DNA of 64,000 nucleotides from Bog-756 sp963841885 (GTDB lineage: Bacteria; Actinomycetota; Acidimicrobiia; Acidimicrobiales; RAAP-2): assembly GCA_963841885.1 (NCBI GenBank), contig CAWJEK010000018.1, positions 62,001 to 126,000 of the forward strand. The letters run 5' to 3'. Within the stretch, counting starts at the first letter, position 1, and each line of letters starts with the position of its first letter. Below are positions 38,252 through 47,191 of the stretch, piece after piece. Position numbers and translations under genes: made by a program. The notes beneath the pieces were generated by a model. That model saw nothing but the letters and a program-made list of their open reading frames with translations. It was not told the DNA's origin and searched no databases.

Positions 38252-39205
38252 TCAGGTGCTCCCCAGCCGGATACGCGGATCGGCCACCGCGTAGAGGATG
38301 TCGGCCAGCAGTGACCCGATGACCGTGGCGATGGTGATGACCAACGTGGTCCCGAGCACCACCGGGATGTCGTCGTTGAAGGCCGACTGCACGGTCAGGA
38401 GACCCATACCCGGATAGTTGAACACGTTCTCGACGATGAGGGCGCCGCTGACGATGGCCGGGAGGGACAGGCCCAGCAACGTCAGGATCGGGATGAGCGC
38501 GTTTCGGAGGGCATGGCCGTAGAGGACGCGGTTGCTGCTCGCCCCCTTGGCCCGGGCCGTACGGACGTAGTCCTCGGCCATGGCGTCCATCATCGAGGAG
38601 CGCATGTACCGGCTGAACGCCGCGATGCTGGTCACGCACAGCGTGATCACGGGGAGGGCGAACGCCCGTGGATCGGTGAACACCGCCATGGCCGATGCGT
38701 CGGTCGGCGGTGACACGGGGAAGATCTTGAGGTCGAAGGAGAAGTAGATGATGAGCAGGGTGCCGACCAGGAAGTCGGGCATGGCGTAGAAGAAGAACGA
38801 GAGGCCGGTGGCGATGTAGTCGACCGGCTTGTTGCGTCGCACCACCTGCAGGATGCCGAGCGGGATGGCGATGATCAGGGCGAGCACCGTCGAGGCCGTC
38901 ACCAGCGTGAGGGTCTTCGGCAGTCGCTCCATGATCACCTGGGTGACCCCCTGGTTGTACTTGTAGGAGTACCCCAGGTTGCCGTGGAAGATCCCGTCGA
39001 TGTAGTGCCAGAACTGGTCCCACACCGGTAGGTCGAGACCGTTGCGGCGGTTGAACAGAGCCACCGTGGTCGGGGTCGCCTTGGGCCCGAGCACCGCCTT
39101 CGCCTCCCCACCCGGGATCAGCTGGGCGAGGATGAAGGTGAAGAGGATGACGCCGAGGACGACGATCACGGCCTGTCCCAGTCGTCGGATGATGTATCCG
39201 GTCAT
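38252..39205 (-). CDS. Peptide ABC transporter permease, DppB/OppB type
   Basis: A 317-residue inner-membrane subunit with the standard start GYIIRRLGQAVIVVLGVILFTFIL, a periplasmic loop with NLGYSYKYNQGV, and the EAA loop EDYVRTARAKGASSNRVLYGHALRNALIP followed by NVFNYPGMGLL. It lies 140 nt downstream of the receptor gene, separated by two hairpins that probably lower permease expression relative to the receptor. Confidence 0.92.
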   Translation of the reverse strand: MTGYIIRRLGQAVIVVLGVILFTFILAQLIPGGEAKAVLGPKATPTTVALFNRRNGLDLPVWDQFWHYIDGIFHGNLGYSYKYNQGVTQVIMERLPKTLTLVTASTVLALIIAIPLGILQVVRRNKPVDYIATGLSFFFYAMPDFLVGTLLIIYFSFDLKIFPVSPPTDASAMAVFTDPRAFALPVITLCVTSIAAFSRYMRSSMMDAMAEDYVRTARAKGASSNRVLYGHALRNALIPILTLLGLSLPAIVSGALIVENVFNYPGMGLLTVQSAFNDDIPVVLGTTLVITIATVIGSLLADILYAVADPRIRLGST

Positions 39206-39256
39206 CGCTCCTCAGTCACTCCGGCTCCCCACGTTCCCATTCCCCACAGGGGAGAA

Positions 39257-39289
39257 CCCCCGGCCCGGATCATGCTCCGGGGCCGGGGG
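39257..39289 (-). terminator. GC hairpin between receptor and permease genes
   Basis: CCCCCGGCCC and GGGCCGGGGG form a 10-bp stem with a 13-nt loop. It lies about 60 nt after the receptor stop and may act as a partial terminator or RNA stabiliser. Confidence 0.5.
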
Positions 39290-39316
39290 CTCTGCTCCAC
39301 GTCCCTACGTTCGGTT

Positions 39317-39340
39317 CACGACGGGCCCGGGCCCGTCGTG
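39317..39340. repeat. Perfect 24-nt palindrome after the receptor gene
   Basis: CACGACGGGCCC followed directly by its exact complement forms a 12-bp dyad, 5 nt past the receptor stop. It is the first of two tandem hairpins. It could be a terminator stem or a protein-binding site. Confidence 0.55.
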
Positions 39341-39345
39341 AGTGG

Positions 39346-41253
39346 TCACCCGTTGAACCGCCACGTCTCCGGGGTGATGGCCCAGAATACGCTCTGCGGG
39401 GTAGCCCCATCGAGTCCCTTGGCGATCTCGGTGAGCGACGTCACCGTATTCGGCTGGTACACCACCGGGAGCTGCTCGGCCAGGTAGTTCTCGTACGTGG
39501 TGAGCGGTGTCTGGGTGGTGTTGGTGGCCGTGATGTTGGCGTCGTTGGTCGGGTCGGAGTAGCTGCCCGAGTTGGAGCCGGCGCCGGTCTGGAAGATCTC
39601 CTCACCGGTCGGGTAGTAGTCCGGCGAGAAGATCCAGCCGGCACCCCAGTTACCCAGCTCCCACGTGCAGTCCGAACCCGAGCACGGGACCGAGTTGCCG
39701 ATCACCGTGTTGAACGACTGCTGCGAGAGGTTCATCGTGATGCCGGCCGTGGCCCACGAGGACTTCTCGGCGTTCATCAACTGGGTCAGGGCGTCGCTGC
39801 CCGACGCGTACGGGAGGTTGAAGTCCAGCTTCGCCCCGGCGGGGATGCCCGCCCCGCACTGGTTGGCGGCCGTGCCCGGGTCGGCACACGTCGACGTGCC
39901 GTTGGGGACGACGGTCCAGCCGTGGTCCTTCAGCAACGAGACGGCCTTGGACGGGTTGTACGGGTACGGGTTGTTCTTCACCTCGGAGGAGACGAAGTTG
40001 TTCTCCGGCTCACTCGGCACCGGACCGTAGGTTCCGACGCCGTAGCCCTTGTTGATCTTCTGGTTGTACAGGGGCTGGTCGACCAGGAGCTGGACGGCCT
40101 GGCGGAAGTACAGCTGGCTGAAGATCTTGCCGGCCGCACCCCCGTCACCCGTGGAGTTGAAGTTGTACGGGAAGTAGTTGATCGACCAGCTGTACAGCGG
40201 GTCGAGGGAGTACGAGCCCGACAGGCGGGGGTTGTTCGGTCCGGCCACCAGTGGGTTGGTGGTGGCTGCCGTCACGTCGGCCTCGGGCAGGTAGCCCACG
40301 TCGACCTGTCCGGCCACCAGGGCGTTGAACTCGGCCGAGTCCGACGTGAACGGGACCTCCTTGAAGGTCTGGATCGTCGGCTTCGTCGGTCCGGAGTAGT
40401 CCTTGTTGACCGTCATGGTGACGTTGCCGCTGGCATCGAAGTGGGTCAGCTTCCACGGTCCGTCGACCACCTGCCAGAGCGGGTTGGTGGCGTAGGTCGA
40501 CAGCGAGTTGTTGGCCGCCTTCGGATTGGCCGGGTCGTAGCCCGCCTGCTTCGACAGGAAGGTGTAGACCGCGGTGCACGCGGCGTCGGCCGTACCGTAG
40601 GCGGCGGTGGCACAACCACCCGAGTCGGGTGCGGCCCCCGACGCCGTGATGTCCCAGGCGGCCGGCAGCGGCGTGATCTGGGACAGCTGGTTGTAGGTGA
40701 ACCAGTACGTGTTGACCGGTGCCGTCAGCTGCATGGTGAGCTGCGTCGGGCTGTTCACGGTGATGCTCGAGATGTCGTCCGGAATCGCGCCGGGCGAGTA
40801 GCCGGCCCAGTTCGCCTTCTCGGCGTGGAGCATGTTCATCCAGAACATGACGTCCTCGGCATCGACGGACTCGCCGTTCGACCACTTGTAGGGCTTGAGG
40901 TTCAGGGTGACCGTCTCGGTGTTGGCCGAGTAGGTCGGCTGCTGGGCCAGGGAGAGCGACGGATTCAGATCCGGCGTGGCACCGTTGCCGAACCAGTAGA
41001 GGGGCCGGTACATGAGGTACTGGAACTGCTCGGAGTTCGACACGCTGAAGAACGCCAGGCTCATGAACGGAAAGATGTAGTTCGGCGGGGTCTGTGGGGC
41101 CTCGGCCCACGTCGCCACGGTCTGGCTCGAACTGGTGTCGGCGGCCGTGCCGCTCGAACCCGAGCTGCACCCGGCGGCGATCGCCCCGCTCGCCAGAACC
41201 GCCACCAGAGCCGCGGCCCGGAAGCTTCCCTTGAATCTGCCCTCTGACCTCAT
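39346..41253 (-). CDS. Peptide-binding lipoprotein of an ABC importer (SBP family 5)
   Basis: An extracellular receptor that delivers peptides or related solutes to the permeases. The 635-residue protein has a basic start, a hydrophobic stretch and the lipobox AIAAGC, so it is lipid-anchored at Cys29. The family 5 signature region is ETVTLNLKPYKWSNGESVDAEDVMFWMNML, with GTYGPVPSEPENNF further on. It heads the minus-strand receptor-dppB-dppC set. The exact solute is not predictable. Confidence 0.92.
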   Translation of the reverse strand: MRSEGRFKGSFRAAALVAVLASGAIAAGCSSGSSGTAADTSSSQTVATWAEAPQTPPNYIFPFMSLAFFSVSNSEQFQYLMYRPLYWFGNGATPDLNPSLSLAQQPTYSANTETVTLNLKPYKWSNGESVDAEDVMFWMNMLHAEKANWAGYSPGAIPDDISSITVNSPTQLTMQLTAPVNTYWFTYNQLSQITPLPAAWDITASGAAPDSGGCATAAYGTADAACTAVYTFLSKQAGYDPANPKAANNSLSTYATNPLWQVVDGPWKLTHFDASGNVTMTVNKDYSGPTKPTIQTFKEVPFTSDSAEFNALVAGQVDVGYLPEADVTAATTNPLVAGPNNPRLSGSYSLDPLYSWSINYFPYNFNSTGDGGAAGKIFSQLYFRQAVQLLVDQPLYNQKINKGYGVGTYGPVPSEPENNFVSSEVKNNPYPYNPSKAVSLLKDHGWTVVPNGTSTCADPGTAANQCGAGIPAGAKLDFNLPYASGSDALTQLMNAEKSSWATAGITMNLSQQSFNTVIGNSVPCSGSDCTWELGNWGAGWIFSPDYYPTGEEIFQTGAGSNSGSYSDPTNDANITATNTTQTPLTTYENYLAEQLPVVYQPNTVTSLTEIAKGLDGATPQSVFWAITPETWRFNG

Positions 41254-41634
41254 CCGTCACCTGCTTCCTCTGGGCAGCGTCTGCATCCGTCCGTAACGGA
41301 ACGTTCAGCTGCGCGTAACCTGATGGGCGAGCAGGCTAAACCACCTGGACCCGCAACTCAAGACAACACATTTCGGGAGTGTGAATACGCGGAATCCGTA
41401 ACGATGGGTTGCATATTGTGGAACGATCAGTTGCGGATACCGGAACGGGGCGTTTCGGGCTTGGACCCTCCGATCGGTCGGACCTCGAGGTCCGATGATC
41501 CGACACCCGGGGACCGGGTTCTGCACCCGGACGGTTCCCTTCGAGCACCGGCGGCGCGAAGATGGCGGCACGGTCCCGCTACAGGTGACCATTCCAGGGT
41601 CGGGGGACAACGTCGGCCCGGAAGGGGAGGGAAC
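41254..41634. other. 381-nt divergent intergenic region, lower G+C
   Basis: No credible gene. It must hold the promoters of the receptor gene (minus) and the CBS gene (plus). TCCGTAACG occurs twice, near 41288 and 41395; the first copy is inside TCCGTAACGGA, a small dyad, next to GAACGTTC. The stretch 41330-41440 is clearly more AT-rich than the surroundings (TTGCATATTGTGG near 41409). No convincing -35/-10 pair could be fixed. Confidence 0.4.
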
Positions 41635-42066
41635 ATGCTCGTCTCCGCCATCCTCGAGGCCAAGGGGGCCACGGTGGCCACGATCCCACGGTCGGCCACC
41701 CTGGGCGACGCCGTGGCCCAGCTGGTCCGTCACCGGGTCGGCGCACTGGTGGTCTCGCCGGGGGACGGGACCGTGGAGGGCATCCTGTCCGAGCGCGACA
41801 TCGTCCGCTGCCTGAGCGAACTGCGCGACGACGTCCTCGCCCAACCGGTCCACACGGTCATGTCGTCCCGGGTCCATCAGTGCTCGCCGGACGCCACCGT
41901 CGATTCCATCATGGCCCTGATGACCGAACAGAGGATCCGTCACGTGCCGGTCGTGGTCGACGGCCGGCTCGCCGGCATCGTGAGCATCGGTGACGTGGTG
42001 AAGACGCGGATCGGCGAACTGGAGAAGGACCGCGACGAGTTGATGGAGTACATCACCGCTCGTTGA
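41635..42066 (+). CDS. Two-CBS-domain protein
   Basis: A 143-residue protein made of a pair of CBS domains: GATVATIPRSATLGDAVAQLVRHRVGALVVSPGDGTVEGILSERDIVRCL and PVHTVMSSRVHQCSPDATVDSIMALMTEQRIRHVPVVVDGRLAGIVSIGDVV. Such pairs bind adenine nucleotides and report energy state. The SERDIVR and SIGDVVK ends are the usual ribose-phosphate contacts. The last 16 residues (RIGELEKDRDELMEYITAR) form a short helix. A GGGGAGGG ribosome site precedes the ATG. No partner enzyme is fused; the target is unknown. Confidence 0.9.
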   Translation: MLVSAILEAKGATVATIPRSATLGDAVAQLVRHRVGALVVSPGDGTVEGILSERDIVRCLSELRDDVLAQPVHTVMSSRVHQCSPDATVDSIMALMTEQRIRHVPVVVDGRLAGIVSIGDVVKTRIGELEKDRDELMEYITAR

Positions 42067-42261
42067 CGACCGTGGTGCCCGTGGCGGCGGGTGTCATCAC
42101 CGGTTCGGTGCATGGCGTTCGTGCCGGCCGGGCACCGGGTCGGGTCCGGTCGACGGCCACACCGGTTGCGGCGGCGATGGCACGGGGTCCTGTCGACATG
42201 GAACACTCTCTCCCACCGGCCATCTCATCGCGGGGGCGGCGGACGCAGGGAGGCTGACCGG

Positions 42262-44244
42262 ATGACGACGGCGCGGGCAACGGGGAGCTCGGCACGCGGC
42301 GCGCGGTGCGGCCGCGTGTTGGTGGGGATCGCGTTGCTGGCCTTGACGGCCGCGGCGACGACGGTGCCTGCCGGTGGGGCGGGGGCCGCCTCGGTCGACC
42401 GGCCGAGCACGCTCGCCGCACCCCTCGGTCCAGATCCGCTGCACCTCGTGAAGGGCGCCATCCCCACCGGTCACGTCACCGGTCACACGACGTCCTCCGC
42501 CAACCCCCATGCGGCGTCGTCCGCCACCGATGGGCCCGCTCTCTCCTCCAACTGGTCGGGCCAGGTGGCCACCGGCGGCACCTACACCAGCGTGCACGGG
42601 AGTTGGGTGGTGCCGACCGTGTCCGCCACGATCGACGACGAGTATTCGGCCACGTGGATCGGCATCGACGGCACCTCGTCGCCCACGCTCATCCAGACGG
42701 GTACGGCCCAGGAGAGCGGGTCTGCCTCGACCGACTACTACCCGTGGTACGAGCTGCTCCCCAACGAGGAGACACCGATCGACCAGGTCGTGGAACCGGG
42801 CGACTCGATGACCTCCTCCATCACCGAGACATCCACCGCCAACCAGACCTGGTCCATCGTCCTCACCGACACGACGGAGGGTTGGACCTTCCAGAAGTCC
42901 GTGCACTACGACACCCCCGGGGCGTCGGCCGAGTGGATCGAGGAGGCGCCGACGGTCAACGGCGAACAGACGACCCTGCCGGACTACGGATCGGTCGCCT
43001 TCACGGGCATGTCGGTCGCCGGGCCCAACACCGCGGGGGCGGACTACTCGCCCATCTACATGGTCGACCCGGACGACACCGAGATCGTCTCCTGGCCCGA
43101 CGCCTACGACGCGGGCACGTCCTCGTTCACCGCGCAGTACGGGTCACCCACCCCGGTCATCACCGGCGTGTCGCCGGCCTCCGGCCCCACGTCGGGTGAC
43201 ACCGTGATCACCCTCTCGGGCCAGTACATCTTCGCCGGGTTCGAGGCGACGTTCGGACCGAACTCGACAACCGACCTGTTCTGGAACGCGGACGGCACCC
43301 TGACCGTGGCCTCGCCCAAGGGGACGGCCGGGACCGTGGACATCATCCTGAAAAGTGAGGACACGCACAGCACGGCGACTCCGGCGGACCAGTTCACGTA
43401 CTCCGCGACCGCGCCCCCGGTCCAGCACGGCTACTGGCTGGTCGGGGGCGACGGCGGCATCTTCTCCTTCGGGTCCGCCGGCTTCTACGGCTCCACCGGA
43501 AATCTCACCCTGCAACGCCCGGTCGTCGGGATCACGCCGACCGCCGACCGCAGGGGCTACTGGCTGGTGGCGACCGACGGCGGCGTGTTCGCCTTCGGCG
43601 ACGCCGGATTCCACGGCTCGCTCCCCGGGATCGGCATCGCGCCGGCCGGATCGGGACGCCCGAACTCCCTCAACGCGCCCATCGTCGGCATGGTGCCTTC
43701 GACAGACGACCGTGGCTACTTCATGGTGGCGGCCGACGGTGGCGTGTTCGCCTTCGGGGACGCCCGGTTCGAAGGGTCCTGTCCGGGCATCGGCGGTTGT
43801 TCGGGTGCCGCGGTCTCGGTCCTACCCGACGCCACCGGGACCGGTTACTGGCTGGTGACGGCAACCGGGAACGTGTACACGTTCGGCGACGCCCCGGCGG
43901 AGGGCTCGCCACTCGACGACACGGGGGGCCAGGCCATCCCCTTCCCGGTGGTGTCCGCCGTCCGGACGGCCGACGGCGCCGGCTACTGGATCCTCTTCAA
44001 CAACGGCATCGTGCTGGGCTTCGGTGACGCCTTCGGTTACCAGGACGCCAACGGGAATTACGACGCCTACGGACAGGTGACGGAGTCGGATCCGGCCTCC
44101 GCCATCTTCGCCACCGGCGACAAGCTGGGTTACTGGATCGCCTCGGCCGGTGGCTCGGTCTACAGCTTCGGCTCGGCCCGCAACGACGGGAGCATGGCCG
44201 GCCAGCACCTGAACGCACCGATCATCGCGGCCACCGGGTGGTAG
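42262..44244 (+). CDS. Secreted G1-family (eqolisin) acid peptidase with IPT domain and six-repeat tail
   Basis: A 660-residue exported protein. The signal peptide (about 1-43) is followed by a short propeptide-like linker and the G1 glutamic-peptidase domain (about 90-285). SSNWSGQV, GSWVVPTVS and WIGIDG precede the candidate catalytic Gln145 in TLIQTG, and Glu224 lies in SAEWIEEAP, the known Gln/Glu dyad of the family. Residues 296-385 form an IPT/TIG immunoglobulin-like domain (PVITGVSPASGPTSGDTVITLSG). Residues 390-655 contain six repeats of the GYWLV-x2-DGGVFAFGDAGF-GS type, probably a beta-propeller. G1 enzymes work at low pH. The tail may bind cell wall or polymer (inference). Confidence 0.88.
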   Translation: MTTARATGSSARGARCGRVLVGIALLALTAAATTVPAGGAGAASVDRPSTLAAPLGPDPLHLVKGAIPTGHVTGHTTSSANPHAASSATDGPALSSNWSGQVATGGTYTSVHGSWVVPTVSATIDDEYSATWIGIDGTSSPTLIQTGTAQESGSASTDYYPWYELLPNEETPIDQVVEPGDSMTSSITETSTANQTWSIVLTDTTEGWTFQKSVHYDTPGASAEWIEEAPTVNGEQTTLPDYGSVAFTGMSVAGPNTAGADYSPIYMVDPDDTEIVSWPDAYDAGTSSFTAQYGSPTPVITGVSPASGPTSGDTVITLSGQYIFAGFEATFGPNSTTDLFWNADGTLTVASPKGTAGTVDIILKSEDTHSTATPADQFTYSATAPPVQHGYWLVGGDGGIFSFGSAGFYGSTGNLTLQRPVVGITPTADRRGYWLVATDGGVFAFGDAGFHGSLPGIGIAPAGSGRPNSLNAPIVGMVPSTDDRGYFMVAADGGVFAFGDARFEGSCPGIGGCSGAAVSVLPDATGTGYWLVTATGNVYTFGDAPAEGSPLDDTGGQAIPFPVVSAVRTADGAGYWILFNNGIVLGFGDAFGYQDANGNYDAYGQVTESDPASAIFATGDKLGYWIASAGGSVYSFGSARNDGSMAGQHLNAPIIAATGW

Positions 44245-44254
44245 TACCGGGGGC

Positions 44255-44980
44255 ATGACCCCTGTGCCATCCACCGGACCCGACGGCACCCCCCCGCCGG
44301 ACGGCCGGGGAACCCGTTCCGACCGCGCCGCCTGGGGAGAGCCGTCCCGTGGGGAATCCCGGTGGCCCCCGCTCCTGGCCATCGTCGTCGCCATCGCCCT
44401 GCAGCTGGCGCTCCCCAACCGGCTCGTCGAGGGGCTCGGGCCGAAGTTCCTGGTGCCGGTGCTCGAGATCGTGCTGCTGGTGGCGGTCGCCGTCGCCAAC
44501 CCCCACCGGGAGGACCGTGCCCAGTCCAACCTCCGGCTCCTGTCCCTGGCCATGATCGCCCTCATCACCGCGGTCAACGTGGTGGCGCTCGCCGAACTGA
44601 TCCGGGCCCTCCTGGACGCCACCACGGCGGGTGGCCGGACCCTGGTGTTCGCCTCCGTGCCGATCTGGCTGACGAACGTCATCGCCTTCGGCCTCTGGTA
44701 CTGGGAACTCGACCGCGGGGGCGTGACCGCCCGACGGATGCCGGACCATCGGGCCCCCGACTTCCTCTTCCCGCAGATGACGACGCCGGGGTCAGCCCCC
44801 GGCTGGGCTCCGCAGTTCCTCGACTACCTCTACACCTCGTTCACCAACGCCACCGCCTTCAGCCCGACGGACACCATGCCGCTGACACCCCGGGCCAAGC
44901 TCCTCATGATGGTGCAGTCGCTCGCCTCGCTGCTGACGGTGGCCCTGGTGATCTCCCGCGCCGTCAACATCCTCAAGTAG
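44255..44980 (+). CDS. Conserved integral membrane protein
   Basis: A 241-residue protein with a proline-rich cytoplasmic start and about four or five membrane segments (PPLLAIVVAIALQLAL, FLVPVLEIVLLVAVAVA, LLSLAMIALITAVNVVALAELI, FASVPIWLTNVIAFGLWYW, LLMMVQSLASLLTVALVISRAV). The loop DYLYTSFTNATAFSPTDTMPLTPRAKLLM before the last helix has a pore-like look reminiscent of two-helix channel families, but a selectivity sequence is not evident. It begins 10 nt after the G1 peptidase gene. Function unknown. Confidence 0.8.
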   Translation: MTPVPSTGPDGTPPPDGRGTRSDRAAWGEPSRGESRWPPLLAIVVAIALQLALPNRLVEGLGPKFLVPVLEIVLLVAVAVANPHREDRAQSNLRLLSLAMIALITAVNVVALAELIRALLDATTAGGRTLVFASVPIWLTNVIAFGLWYWELDRGGVTARRMPDHRAPDFLFPQMTTPGSAPGWAPQFLDYLYTSFTNATAFSPTDTMPLTPRAKLLMMVQSLASLLTVALVISRAVNILK

Positions 44981-44998
44981 GTGCCGACGCCACCCTCG

Positions 44999-45430
44999 TC
45001 ACCGGGCGATCGGTCCGACTCCCGAGGATCCGGCCGCCGCCCGCCGTGACCGGCGCACCTTCGGGCAACCGGCGACCCGGCCCCCGGTGGCCGTCGCCGC
45101 ACAGGACCGGCACTCCCACGGTCCGCCCGCCGTCCGCCACAGCACCGAGCCGCAGACCGGACAGGTCTCCCGGCCCTCACTGCACTCGACGCCGGCGTAC
45201 CGCTGCGACGAGAGCGGGCATCCGTGTCCGTGGCACACCGCCCAGTCCGGATCAGCCACCAGACCCTCGACCGGGCAGACCGTCAGACACCGGCCGCAGT
45301 CGTTGCACAGCAGCGGGTCGACCTCGTAGGCGACGGGGAAGGCCTCCCCCTGGTGGATCGCCCCCGGCGGACAGGCCGACTCGCAGGCCCCGCAGCCCAG
45401 GCATTCCGCCTCGTCTATCTCCAGGGCCAC
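44999..45430 (-). CDS. 2[4Fe-4S] ferredoxin with C-terminal zinc-ribbon-like cysteines
   Basis: A 143-residue electron carrier. Two 4Fe-4S motifs are seen, CLGCGACESACPPGAI and CNDCGRCLTVCPVEGL. A further cysteine-rich part follows (HGHGCPLSS, CSEGRETCPVCGSVLW, WECRSCAA), which looks like a zinc ribbon and is not part of common ferredoxins. The tail is basic. The GTG starts 1 nt after the SCP2-like gene, so it is translated with that gene and the diiron protein upstream, and it may feed electrons to the latter (inference). Confidence 0.88.
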   Translation of the reverse strand: MALEIDEAECLGCGACESACPPGAIHQGEAFPVAYEVDPLLCNDCGRCLTVCPVEGLVADPDWAVCHGHGCPLSSQRYAGVECSEGRETCPVCGSVLWRTAGGPWECRSCAATATGGRVAGCPKVRRSRRAAAGSSGVGPIAR

Positions 45431-45431
45431 G

Positions 45432-45887
45432 TCAACCCGCCGTTCTGGACGTCACCGGGGTGCCCGCCGAATCGAAGATCGCCTGGAGCGTCCCCATGAA
45501 CCGGTAGAACTTGTCGCTCCCCATCGCATCGTCGGAGCGGGCCTCGAGCGGGACCCCGGCGATGGTGAGGCCGTTCAGCGAGTGGGCGGCGTCGGCCGGT
45601 CCGTGCTCCTCGATCCAGTCGACCATGTCCGTCCAGACCTCCACGGGGCCCGACACGATGACATCGGCCCGGAGGGTCGACTCGGACGTGGGCCCGACGA
45701 CGCAGATGTCGTACCCGTCGAGCACCAGCCCGTAGAGGTGGTTCGATCCGTCCGGGCCGAGGAACTCCATCCCGAAGCGGAGGTCGGCGATGCCCAGCCG
45801 CTCGAGGGCGGCAGGATCGGCCGTGGCCCGGGACACCAGTTCGACGAACCAGGCCGGGGACGGGAACGGGGCGTCGATGGTGACCAT
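45432..45887 (-). CDS. SCP2/sterol-carrier-like small protein
   Basis: A 151-residue protein with an SCP2-like pattern: LRFGMEFLGPDGSNHLYGLVLDGYDICVVGP, then DVIVSGPVEVWTDMVDWIEE and NGLTIAGVPLEARSDD. SCP2-fold proteins bind lipids or acyl-CoAs. The ATG touches the stop of the preceding diiron-protein gene (an alternative GTG 3 nt upstream overlaps it), and the ferredoxin gene follows after 1 nt. The assignment is from pattern only. Confidence 0.65.
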   Translation of the reverse strand: MVTIDAPFPSPAWFVELVSRATADPAALERLGIADLRFGMEFLGPDGSNHLYGLVLDGYDICVVGPTSESTLRADVIVSGPVEVWTDMVDWIEEHGPADAAHSLNGLTIAGVPLEARSDDAMGSDKFYRFMGTLQAIFDSAGTPVTSRTAG

Positions 45888-46975
45888 CACGCCGGCATGG
45901 CGGCGACGGCACCGGGCACGCCCTCCAGGAGGGCATCGGGGAGGTGGAGTCGTCCCCGCCGGTCGAGTCCGGCGTGCTCACACCGCTTCAGGTAGTCCCC
46001 GACGATCTGCAGGCGCAGCACGTCGCCGGCCGACGTCCCCATCGCGCATGCCGCCTCTACCCCGCCGGCGGCCAGGATGGCGGTGGGCTCGACGATCTCC
46101 GGTGTGGCGAAGATCATGGAGATGATCTCCTCCCCCTGGTCGAGGTAGGCGTGGAAATCCTCGGCCATGGACGGGTCGGCGGCCAGCCGGTAGCGCAGGT
46201 GCATGGTCCCGTAGGCCACGTGGCGGGCCTCGTCCTGCATGCACAGCCGGAAGATCTGCTGCTCCACCGGTGACGGAGCCAGCGCCGCCCCGGCCCGGAA
46301 GAGCGAGAGAACGATGCCTTCACCCAGCAGGTGCATCAGGGCCGAACCCTCGTCGTAGGAGCGGGCGTCGAGGATCAGCTGCAGGAAGCGTTCGACCACC
46401 GCCGTGGCCCGACCGAGGCCGCCACCGTTGGCCAGGGCCCGCTTGCGGAAGACCTCGGTGTGGCGGGCTTCGTCCATCACCTGGGTGCAGAGGAACATCT
46501 TGGCCTCGACGAAGTCGTGGTTGATCCGCCACAGCCACTTGGCCGGGAAGTCGGCGGCGACCATCTCCACCTCGGACAGCACCGTGGCCAACTGGCACAT
46601 GGCGTGTTCGACGTCGGGATCGAGAGGTGCCAGTTCCGCCCACGGGATGTCCCGGGTGGCACTCCACTGGCGGCTGACCGCCTCTTCGTACAGGTCGAGG
46701 ACGTTGTCGGCCCACACCTCGGCGCGGTCGTTGATCGTGTACCCGAGGTCGGGCACGTCGGCCTCGACGTCGGAGCCCCGCGGCGCCATGCTGCGACGTG
46801 GCGCGTGCTCGGGGATCTCGCCGTAGGAGCCGATGGCGATATCCCGCAGCGTCAGGCCGGTCTTGGACGGCTGGGCCCTCACCCCCCACTCGGTGTGCGT
46901 GTCCCGGAGCCAACCGAGGTCGAACTCCCCCCGTGCGGACCGCTCCAGGTAGTCGAGGTCGAGTCCGAGCGCCAT
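45887..46975 (-). CDS. Ferritin-like/R2-like diiron carboxylate protein
   Basis: A 362-residue helical protein. Candidate iron ligands are two Glu-x2-His motifs, both written DEARH (VMDEARHTEVF and MQDEARHVAYG), plus glutamates on partner helices (SEVEMVAADF and LLGEGIVLSLF). This matches the four-helix R2/ferritin-like oxygenase or oxidase superfamily. Length and a helical C-terminal part are unlike simple ferritins. The start at 46975 has a GGGGGA ribosome site 6 nt upstream. The coupled SCP2-like and ferredoxin genes suggest a ferredoxin-driven oxidation of a lipid-like substrate (inference). Confidence 0.82.
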   Translation of the reverse strand: MALGLDLDYLERSARGEFDLGWLRDTHTEWGVRAQPSKTGLTLRDIAIGSYGEIPEHAPRRSMAPRGSDVEADVPDLGYTINDRAEVWADNVLDLYEEAVSRQWSATRDIPWAELAPLDPDVEHAMCQLATVLSEVEMVAADFPAKWLWRINHDFVEAKMFLCTQVMDEARHTEVFRKRALANGGGLGRATAVVERFLQLILDARSYDEGSALMHLLGEGIVLSLFRAGAALAPSPVEQQIFRLCMQDEARHVAYGTMHLRYRLAADPSMAEDFHAYLDQGEEIISMIFATPEIVEPTAILAAGGVEAACAMGTSAGDVLRLQIVGDYLKRCEHAGLDRRGRLHLPDALLEGVPGAVAAMPA

Positions 46976-47100
46976 CGTGTTCCCCCTTGATCGGTGCACG
47001 GCCGTCCATGCACGATGAGACGGTTCGCGTCTTCATGTCCCATCACCTGCAGAATGCGGGACCCCCATGCCCGGAAACAGGGCCGAAGGTCCTCAAGTGG

Positions 47101-47130
47101 CCGGTGGTCGCGCCCGGCCGGGACCACCGG
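47101..47130. repeat. Inverted repeat in the divergent spacer
   Basis: CCGGTGGTC and GACCACCGG, 9-bp perfect arms with a 12-nt loop, lie between the diiron-protein gene (minus) and the small regulator gene (plus). It is a possible operator or transcript hairpin. Confidence 0.45.
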
Positions 47131-47185
47131 GAGCCAGTCGCCCACCGGGGTCGATCGACTGCCGGTTGGTCTGCTCCCTTCGGGC

Positions 47186-47191
47186 TGTAAT
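47186..47191 (+). promoter_or_regulatory. -10 box for the small regulator gene
   Basis: TGTAAT (5 of 6 matches to TATAAT) ends 9 nt before the ATG, placing the transcript start at or next to the start codon. Confidence 0.5.

Noticed and set aside
46993..47012. Imperfect palindrome near the diiron-protein start (GTGCACGGCC/GTCCATGCAC)
   Set aside because: Two mismatches in ten and high G+C make this likely by chance; no promoter element could be aligned with it.
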